Shown piece by piece: positions 56,358-64,000 of a DNA stretch of 64,000 bases. The notes beneath the pieces are model-generated. The model was given only the letters and a program-made list of their open reading frames with translations, had not been told where the DNA came from and did no database searches. Each line of letters opens with the position of its first letter. Positions within the stretch are counted from its first letter, which is position 1. Source of the DNA: Amylostereum areolatum (lineage: Eukaryota; Basidiomycota; Agaricomycetes; Russulales; Stereaceae); NCBI GenBank assembly GCA_012932865.1, contig SAXG01000023.1, positions 62,001 through 126,000 of the forward strand, given 5' to 3'. Made by a program: the position numbers and the translations under genes.

Positions 56358-57596
56358 ATGGATCTCCTTACGCCCAAAGACCTCGTCGATGAGCGGGGAT
56401 TCCAGTTCCGTTACTACTGCTGCTCACCAGCGCACTCTTCTCTCCCCACCGTTATCTTTCTGCATGGTTTCCCTTCGGACTCGAACGATTGGCGTTTTCC
56501 CGTTCAGCACCTGAAGCCGCTCGGGTATGGCCTGGTCGTCCCAGACCTCCTCGGAGCTGGAAAGACCTCACGACCAGCTCGACTCAAAGGCGTACAAGAA
56601 GAACCCCATGGCTGCGGACATCGTGCAGGATCCTGGACGCCGAAAAACTTGACAAGGTCGTTGGTGTTGCTCATGACTGGTACGCATAGCTCCTTTATCT
56701 GCACTCTCACCACAATCTAATCTGAATGCATGCGACCGGTACAGGGGCTGCTCTCTCCTCTCACGACTTTCCATGTTATACCCTGAGCGATTTATCGCGT
56801 TTGGATGGGTCAGCCTCTCGTTCCTGCCCCCTGTCGTCGTGAAGTTCGACTTCGACGCAGTCATGGCCACGATGAAAAGGTTACTGGGATACGAATGCTT
56901 CTCGTACTGGCAGTTCTTCGCGCGCGAAGACGCGGCTGATGTCATCGAGAAAAATGTAAGGGCTCCTTTTTCGACTCGTGTGGAACGCGGGAAGCTGCAA
57001 CTGACGATTGAGCAGGTCGATAGCTTCATTCAACTGTTGTACCCAAAGGACCCAGACTCCTGGCGTACTTACCTTGCGCTTCCGGGAAAGACGGCAGAAT
57101 GGATGGATGGGAACATGACGCCTGGGTTTCCGGACTGGCTTCAACCAAAGGTGCGAGCTGGATATCACTGTTATCCGACGCACGATGCTTACAGAGATGT
57201 TCTGTATTAGGACATCGAGGCAATCCGCCGGAACGTCCTCGACAGTGGTGGTATACGCTCTTCTCTCGGTTGGTACCTGTGCCAGATAGAGAGTAATGAT
57301 CTGGACGATAACAAAAGTACGTATCCGCGTGCCAAAGTCCACGGGGTTCCATTGCCATATATTGACCTTCTCTATCTTCGACAGAGATACCTCATGAGGC
57401 GTGGAAGATCCAGCGGCCATCGCTTTTCATCGCCGCGAAGCGAGATTGGATCTGCGCGGAAAAACTTGGTAAGATTACGATGGCAGAGTACGGTGCCGAT
57501 GTGACGACCGTCGAGATGGACACGGGACATTGGCCGCACCTCGAATGCCCCGAGCAGTTTAACCGTGAGTTGACATCGTGGCTGCTCAGACTGTGA
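56358..57596 (+). CDS. Alpha/beta-hydrolase, soluble epoxide hydrolase type
   Basis: Hydrolase with the epoxide hydrolase arrangement. Oxyanion motif HGFPSDSNDWRF, then VVPDLLGAGKTS, nucleophile loop GVAHDWG with Asp, and the His in DTGHWPHLECPEQF. A cap domain lies between, with YPERFIAF, SYWQFFAR, and IQLLYPKDPDSWRTYLALPG. About six exons; the nucleophile-loop Trp codon is split by an intron. Two +1 breaks lie close together: at about 56573-56580 (TSRP to LDSKAYKKNPMAAD) and about 56626-56632 (DIVQ to ILDAEKLDKVV). It ends 168 bp before the acyltransferase gene, same strand. Juvenile-hormone-type or lipid epoxide substrate: unknown. Two breaks within 60 bp could be real decay. Confidence 0.78.
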
Positions 57597-57763
57597 TATA
57601 CTGTACATATTTTTCATCGTCGAGAAGCAGCAAATCAATGTGATGTTCTCAGGAGACTGTTCTACCGCAAGACCTAGGTAGCCTAACTTTATGGCTTTGG
57701 GCGCCTTGCCCCCCTACTTAATCACCTTGCCTCTCGTGCAGAAGCTCCCCTCCAGGGTACACC

Positions 57764-59403
57764 ATGGAAAAGCCCCCATTTTCCTTCACACGACATCTAC
57801 TCCTCCCCGACATCCTGCTCGTCGCCCTCGTCGCAACTGATCCTCCCACTGTTGTCCGCGTCCTTGGATTTGGACTCCTCATTCACGCCTTCGTGACCAC
57901 TCCCGGGTCCACCACCGGCGATCCATCGAATGACTACTCCCTAGGTTTCCTCCTGGGAATGCAGGTCTTCACCGCGCTACGCTTCCTGTGGCTCGAACGA
58001 CCGCTCGACGTCCTCCGCCATGAGCGCGACACCCAATCGCCACGTGAAATGGCCATATGGCGTAGGATATACTGGGCATTCTGCCTGGACCACAGCGTCA
58101 GGGCCGTGGGGTGGACGCACCAGGTGAGTTCGTCATATTCGAGAGACATAGACGCAATGCTCAGGTTGGCTAGGTCAAGCACATGCCCCCGCGACCCCGC
58201 ACGCGCCCCGCCGCCTTCGTCCGCCGGTGCCTTGTCCATGCACTCTTTAACTATCTCATCGCCGATGCCGCACACACATACGCCCGCACCATCGCCCCCA
58301 TCCACTCACAGGGATCCATCCTACGCGCATCCGTCGGTGCCTCCTGGATCCCCGTCATCTACGCATCCGTCAACGTCCAGTATTTCGTCCTCGCCGCCCT
58401 CTCCGTCACCTTTCACGTGGGCCGTCCCGAGGACTGGCCGGACGTCTTCGGACGGTGGGCGGACGCGTATACGCTCCGCAAGTTCTGGGGGTACGTTCCG
58501 TATCAGTTTCTCGGACTCTTTCATGTCGCGGCTGCAGAGTCAGTGACCGTGATGGGCCTGTCCCCTTGTCGCCGTCGCCCCGTACCAAAGTAAACGACGA
58601 AAAGGCTGGAGGCGGTGGCTCGAGGAATCAGTAGATTTCCTCCCCACAGTCCGAGCCAGAAGAAGTCGAGAAATCTCATGACTGTTGGGACTTCCCCACA
58701 CTATTCTCGATTAAGATGAAGCAGGGGCAGTGGAGGGATCATGGCCCACCCTTATATTGTTCCTGTCCTCCCCTCGTTCGGACTTTGGAGAGCATGTTTA
58801 ACGGGTTGCGAGCCCACCATCTCCGCCTTATACCGGTCGGGCCTAGATGGACTTCGGTTTGAGATATACTGACGTTCGATCCACAGGCAAGTCTGGCATC
58901 AATATCTTCGCAGAGTATGTAAGGCCTCGGGTCTTACCGTCCGCACGGATTCTCACACAGTACACATCCAACAGCTCGTCACTCCTGTCGGCCAACGCAT
59001 CGCCCAAGCATGCGGTTTCGCGCCCGGGACCCCGCTCTCTTCCTACACCCAACTCTACACCGGGTTCTTTCTCTCCGGCGCAATACATTGCGTTGGCGAC
59101 GCCATGGTTCATGGGCGCTGGTCAGCAGCAGGGTCCTCGATGCCGTTCTTCCTCCTTCAGGCCGTCGCGATCACCGTCGAAGATGCCGTGCTCGCGTTAG
59201 GCCGCAAGGTCGGCATCGAGACTTCGCGATGGACGCGGGCGGTGGGATACGCTTGGGTTCTCGCGTTTGGGTCGTACACATTTTGCATATACCGCGATCA
59301 GGCCATAGATGGGGGGTGGGGCGCGCCCGCCGAGTTACCGATCTCGCCGTCCACGTGGGGTTTGCAGATGCTGGGAGTGGGGAAAGAATCGGTTTCTTCT
59401 TGA
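57764..59403 (+). CDS. Wax-synthase-domain MBOAT acyltransferase, copy A
   Basis: Membrane-bound O-acyltransferase of the wax-synthase-like family, which in fungi often acetylates terpenoid or polyketide alcohols. Four exons (57764-58123, 58174-58490, 58887-58914, 58975-59403) give an intact 377-residue protein. Several helices: LLLPDILLVALVA, VNVQYFVLAALSV, TGFFLSGAIH, FFLLQAVAITVEDAVL. The likely active-site His lies in VWHQYLRR (28-nt exon) with a second His in SGAIHCVGDAM. Copy B at 59575-60892 has exons of exactly the same lengths. Intron 2 here is 396 nt versus 75 nt in copy B. Substrate unknown; possible tailoring enzyme near the P450/reductase region, 11 kb away. Confidence 0.86.
58491..58886 (+). 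other. Expanded intron 2 of acyltransferase copy A
   Basis: 396-nt intron (GTACG...CCACAG) between FWG and QVWHQYLRR; the matching intron in copy B is 75 nt. Nothing in it resembles a gene, but it may hold a small insertion. Confidence 0.6.
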
Positions 59404-59574
59404 CTATGGTTTTGGGATGTTCATCGCAACCACGACAAGTATTGCCACTCGACTTATTTAATATTATGTGCAAGAACCGTCCCGTACAAGAAGAAGTCCG
59501 CGCGCATTCATGTCCATCACATGCCTGATTTTACCATGGTAGGGTATATCGGTGACGGAGTGTGCATGAAACGG

Positions 59575-60892
59575 TTAACAGAACGTACTACCTGCTTCTT
59601 CGATGCCCCTAAACATCTGTAAGAGCCACCTAGACGGAGAGAGCCGCCACTCCGCCGACCAGTCCCAGCCCACTTCGACCGAGGTATCTCGCCATAGAGA
59701 GAATGTATACGACCCCCACGCAAAAACCCACGCATATCCCAGCGCCTTCGTTAGCCGCGACGGCCCCACGCCGAGTTTGCGACCGAGCGCGATGACAACA
59801 TCTTCGACGGTGATCGCGACTGCTTGAATAAAGAAGAAAGGCATGGATGTCCCCGTGAACTCCCAGCCGACCATGGCGTCTCCGAAGCTATGTATAAGGC
59901 CCGAGAGGATGAACGCCGTGTATAGCTGGATGTATGAGGACAGCAGCGTTCCCTGCTTGAGGCCGAACGACTGCGCGATGCGCTTTCCGATTGGTACGAC
60001 CACCTGCGTGATGTGCGGTCAGAGCGAGAATCGCCAGGACAGTAACATGAACTTTACCCGCCGAAGGTTCTGGTGCCACACTTTCCTACATATTCCGACA
60101 GCGCGAGGGTGAATGGATTTGCGGACAGTTAAGATAAGGAAGCACCAAGGAAGCACGCACCCCCAGAAATTCCTAAGGGTGAAAGCATCGACCGCTCTTC
60201 CATAGGCATCCGGCCAGTCTTCGGGATGGCTGAGATGGAGGGCGACACAAAGCACGGCCAGGACGAAATATTGGACGTTGGTCATCGTATAAGTAGCGAT
60301 GACCCACGCCGTGATGATGGAAGAATGAAGCGCGTAACTTTGAGGAAGGAAGCCTTCGACAGCGCGAATGTATGTGTTAGCGGCGTCCGCCATGAGATAA
60401 TTTAGGATAGCTCGTAGCAGGCACCTGCCGACGAAAGCGCCTGGACGCGTGCGAGGACGTGGTGGAACGTTTTTGACCTAGCATCATGTTTTTCAACGCC
60501 TGTATCGCACGTATACAGTACTCTGAACTCACCTGGTGCGTCCACCCTACAGCCCTGACGCTATGATCGAGGCAAAAGGCCCAGTACACGCGACGCGATA
60601 TTGACATTTCGCGGGGAGGCTTGCTGTCACGCTCATAACGCAGCTCGTCGAGCGGTTTCTCGATCCATAGGAAGCAGATAGCAGCGAGAATCTGGTTGGA
60701 CAGGAGGAAGCCGATGAAGTAGTCTATCGTCGGGTCTCCGGTGGTGTATGCTGAGGCAGTCACAGAGGCGAAAACTAGGATGGCAAAGCCGACGAAGCGG
60801 ACGAGAGCGGGGGGTTGTGTTGCGATGAGGACAACGAGCAAGATGTCGGGGAGAACCATGTGTCGAACGAGAGACAGTGGAGGTTTCGTCAT
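59575..60892 (-). CDS. Wax-synthase-domain MBOAT acyltransferase, copy B
   Basis: Paralogue of the gene at 57764-59403. Four exons (60892-60533, 60477-60161, 60085-60058, 60003-59575) with lengths 360, 317, 28 and 429 nt, identical to copy A, and an intact 377-residue frame. Helices and motifs are kept: MVLPDILLVVLIAT, DHSVRAVGWTHQ, VWHQNLRR (active-site His), SGLIHSFGDAM (second His) and AVAITVEDVVIALGRK. Start taken as the ATG of MTKPPLSL, which aligns with MEKPPFSF in copy A. Stops of the two genes are 171 bp apart, tail to tail. Confidence 0.86.
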
Positions 60893-61409
60893 GTTGAAAG
60901 TCCCGTCGTCGTCTGTGGAGTCTGGAGGAAGAGCGGTACTTGGCACCCAAAGTCCATGGTAAAAGCGCCCGACCTGCCACCCAGGCCTGGATAAAACTGA
61001 GCTTGACTTGAACCTCCGGGCGCTACAGGGAAGAGAAGCCCATCCAGTGACCGTCAGGTGAGAACCGTTCGAATTCTGGATGTAGAACTACTAGAAGTTT
61101 ACGGACGCAATGCGAAAAAAGCACGTGGGAAGCCAGCGCATTTTTCCTTAGTTCCTTCTAAGTTCTGGGTTCCTCCTGATCTTCTGCCATATAGCACCAT
61201 TATCCATCCATCTTATTTCGCATCCGAATGTATACGTATACGATATCCTTGTAGTCGTACCACGAACCGATGAAAGAGCATCTACCAGTGGTACCATGCC
61301 GGCTGAGGGTAGTCATCTCGGATTGAACTGGTTCCAGTCAGTTCAAACCTTGAGCTCTGTCAACGTTCGGAAGTTTCAAGTTACAAAAAAGACGAACAGG
61401 GGCATGTAT
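60893..61409. other. Intergenic region
   Basis: Upstream of acyltransferase copy B and downstream of the short kinase-like paralogue. No gene is seen. Confidence 0.45.
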
Positions 61410-61892
61410 TTAGAAGGAGCACTCCCTGCCGATGTCCGTAAGACTCGTGACGGTGTTCCACGGGCGCGAGTCCATAAACATCTGCATGATCTCGCTGTCA
61501 TGATCCTGGCTGAGAGTTTCAGACGTGCGGTTCGTCTTGATCGCCATGTCGAAGTCGATGATCCTGTTGACGCTGCCAGAGTCGGAGGATCTCGTAGCAG
61601 ACGGTGAAGCAATAGGAGGCGTAGCTTCGAGGATATTGTACTGGGAAATGTCTGGCAACGTGCTTTGGGGGCGGGAAGGAACCTCGGAAAAGACTGCACT
61701 TGAATATATGACGGATGCAGGGGGGTAGAACGTGAGACAGTTGGGCCGGACAAGGTGTACCGTTAACGTTGCGCGTCAGGATGCCGTCCATGGTCAAAGA
61801 CCCCACGGAATTGAGATTAGGCTGGTATGATGACAAGTCAGATGAAGCAAGTGAAAATCTTTACGCATACGCACGAGTACTAGTACTGCCAT
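61410..61892 (-). CDS. Core-deleted paralogue of the kinase-like gene
   Basis: Exons 61892-61875 (MAVLVL) and 61821-61410 give about 142 residues once one base is removed from the G6 run at 61720-61725 (C6 on the coding strand). The N-terminal block LTMDGILTRN then NGTPCPAQLSHV and FSEVPSRPQSTLP match the 13340-14494 gene (LTINGILNRNGTPCPARL, REVPSRSQSVLPP). The tail IIDFDMAIKTNRTSE and SEIMQMFMDSRPW matches its VDLGKATKSNR and SELMQMF. Everything between, the whole kinase core with the ATP-site lysine and catalytic loop, is absent, with two introns. The tiny first exon plus GTGCGTA donor is conserved. Could be a decayed copy or a short regulatory paralogue. Confidence 0.6.
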
Positions 61893-62653
61893 GTTTTTCG
61901 TCTTGCAGAAAAGTATTTGCTATCGGTTTGCTATTGACGACGAACACAAGCGAGCACCGGAATATCATCAGCCCTTTATGTACGTACGGTGGTTGGTTTT
62001 TGAAGCCTGAAGCCGTCTGAGCACTGCAGGAAATGCATTGTTCATCAAACTGCTCTGTCTGTTCCAAAGAGTGTCACGATTTCGAGGGCTACGGTGGTCT
62101 GAAGTTTGAACGGTCATGGCATGAGGAAGAAGATCAACCGAAGTCCGACACAGCCGCGCGACTTGCCGCCAGTTTGCTCTCAGTTTCCGACCACCACCAT
62201 CCCGCGTCTTCTTCCTCTGAGCCTCCCGATACATCACCCATTTTTCATCTGAATATGGTCCTCCACTGTCTTCCGAATACAAACAGTTCGCACCGCAAAC
62301 CGATGTGACGGTGTCCGTCGACGGTGATGCTAGCTGAAGACAGCCATTTTGCAAGAACAGAATCTCATGAGACTTCATGTCGAAGAAACCAATTGTCTCA
62401 ACACTTCACCACTTCCTTCGTGTCGCCTCCCTCCCCATCCCGCTGAGTCTTGTCGCAAGGAACGCCAGCCCAAAGGAACCCTACCTACACACCATCACAC
62501 CATAGGCGCCGAAACGACGAGGAGCGGATTCGGAGCTGGAATCCATTGGGCGGTTGCTCGTAAGTACTTAAACCTTGAACAGTAAACTTCCAACTCACAG
62601 CATCGTGTCTGTCCCGCTTTTCTCATCTTCCAGATCTTATCATACCTTGAGCC
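61893..62653. other. Intergenic region
   Basis: Between the kinase-like paralogue and the carboxylesterase, divergent promoters. Nothing coding is supported. Confidence 0.45.
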
Positions 62654-64000
62654 ATGACCGCTCGCTCCTTGTTCTGGATCGCCCTCGCCACAACGTCAAT
62701 CCTCTTGTCTGTCGCCCACACTACGCCACCTGAGTTAGAGGCCGACAGTGTCACACACCAATCGAACTTCGCACACGAACCTGGCTCGACCACTTCCACC
62801 CCAGTATCACCGAAAATCATCGACCTGGGCTACGCCACATACCAGTCGGACCTCGCTTATGACAACGGAGTGACCAGCTTTCTCGGAATCCGCTTCGCCT
62901 CACCTCCGACCGGTGTGTTCTTTTTTCTTTTTTCTTCATCAAACATTTACTGAGCGACCTTAGGCGACCTGCGGTGGAAAGCGCCTCGGGCACCTGCTTT
63001 TGTCAGCGGCATCCAGAACGCGACCTCGCAGCCACCCCAGTGTCCACAGCCTCCTGGTTTGATCGGGTCTCCCGGCACAAAGATATCGAACCCTTTTCGT
63101 ACACGTGCCACGGAGAGCTCGTTCGTGAAAGACCCCTTCGAGCAACCGCCCACGGTGTCGGATGAAGATTGTCTTTTCTTAAAGTGGGTCACGTTCAACC
63201 CCGCTTGCGACTCGGCTAACGAATATCCTGCAGCATCCACACTCCTTCGAATTTCGACATCAATACGCGGTTACCCGTCGTTCTGTGGATCCACGGCGGA
63301 GGGTATGTTGATCCTATTCTTCTCCCTAATCGATCGCTGTACTCATCCAGAGTCTTAGATATGATTCTGGCAATGATAGCTCGTACCCCGTCCAAGACTT
63401 TGTCCAAGAGTCTGACTATGGTGTGGTTGCGGTGCACGCTCAATACCGTCTAGGGGTATTAGGGTTTCTCCCCGGGAAAGCCGTCAGGGCAGGGGGTGAT
63501 CTAAACGTTGGTCTACGTAAGAAGCCCTTTCCGCTCGACCACGATAAACGACCACCAATCTTTTAACCTTAGTCGATCAACAATTCGCCCTCCAATGGAT
63601 TCAAAAGCACGTACGTAGGGTCTATTGGTCCTGCATATACGTGCTCAAAACATCCTCTAGATTGCATCCTTCGGCGGCGATCCAGGCCAGGTCACGATCT
63701 GGGGACAGTCTGCTGGTGCAGGTTCTGTTCTGCAACACCTGGTCGCTCACGGAGGTCGAACTGACCCACCACTCTTCCGCGCTGCGATGATGGAGTCGCC
63801 GTTCCTCCCCTTCCAATACCACTACGACGAGCCTATCCCTGAGGTATATCCGATAATACCGTTTAGACTCTTCCATGTTGTTAACATTTTTTGCAGAGCC
63901 TCTTTTCCCAGGTCGTTGGCATGGTCGGGTGAGGCTCATCGGACGCGAAATTGCCAGTTTTTCTGACCTGTTGTTGATTGTATAGGTGTGCAAATGCAAC
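62654..64000 (+). CDS. Type-B carboxylesterase/lipase, partial at the right edge
   Basis: Secreted carboxylesterase family B. Signal peptide in MTARSLFWIALATTSILLSV, then ASPPTG with the entrance motif LGIRFA, DLRWKAPRAP, SDEDCLFL, VVLWIHGGGY (oxyanion), YRLGVLGFLPG, and the nucleophile elbow VTIWGQSAGAGSVLQHL, where Ser is catalytic. Introns of about 50-60 nt interrupt it at several points. The gene runs beyond 64000, so the acid and His residues and the stop are not visible. Such enzymes hydrolyse a wide range of esters and also lignocellulose-derived or fatty esters; the substrate is not predictable. Confidence 0.85.

Noticed and set aside
1..64000. CRISPR arrays, integrases, phage or plasmid elements
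   Set aside because: None seen; the window has spliceosomal introns throughout and only one non-autonomous transposon.

Overview
The window is nuclear DNA of a filamentous basidiomycete, most likely an Agaricomycete of the Polyporales type. The reasons are the intron-dense genes (introns mostly 50-90 nt with GTRNGY donors and short CAG/TAG acceptors), the GC-rich codon use, and the gene families present: DUF2235 hydrolase, Agaricomycete seven-helix proteins, wax-synthase-like acyltransferases, a basidiomycete P450 and GH12. There is no prokaryotic, viral or organellar sequence.

Layout. 0-27 kb is mostly conserved cell biology: a synaptobrevin R-SNARE (-), a DUF2235 alpha/beta hydrolase (+), a Kin4-like kinase (+), a RING-finger protein (+), a kinase-like protein (+), a 504-bp hAT-type MITE, ribosomal protein eL24 (+), the DNA polymerase epsilon catalytic subunit (+) and Mo25/Hym1 (-). 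27-36 kb is poorer: an unidentified plus-strand gene ending at 28683, about 2.4 kb with no clear gene, a tail-to-tail pair of seven-helix membrane proteins, and traces of a minus-strand gene. 36-46 kb carries three adjacent secondary-metabolism genes: an adenylation-thiolation-reductase (carboxylic acid reductase type), an FAD monooxygenase and a cytochrome P450. 47-52 kb returns to housekeeping with Ase1/PRC1 and GNA1. 52-64 kb is accessory: GH12 endoglucanase, lactonase-fold protein, epoxide hydrolase, two tail-to-tail MBOAT/wax-synthase acyltransferases, a core-deleted copy of the kinase-like gene, and a type-B carboxylesterase cut by the right edge.

How they fit together. The reductase, monooxygenase and P450 look like a small-molecule pathway unit. 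The hydrolase, lactonase and two acyltransferases further right could tailor or degrade similar products, but the conserved genes between them argue against one tight cluster.

Quality note. At least 16 single-base reading-frame breaks were found in 13 otherwise well-conserved genes, including the essential polymerase epsilon gene. Five of the 14 surplus-base cases sit at a run of six or more C/G. Uncorrected sequencing indels are the simplest explanation, so no gene here should be called a pseudogene on one frameshift alone. Genes that splice into an intact frame are the R-SNARE, Kin4-like kinase, RING protein, eL24, GNA1 and both acyltransferases.
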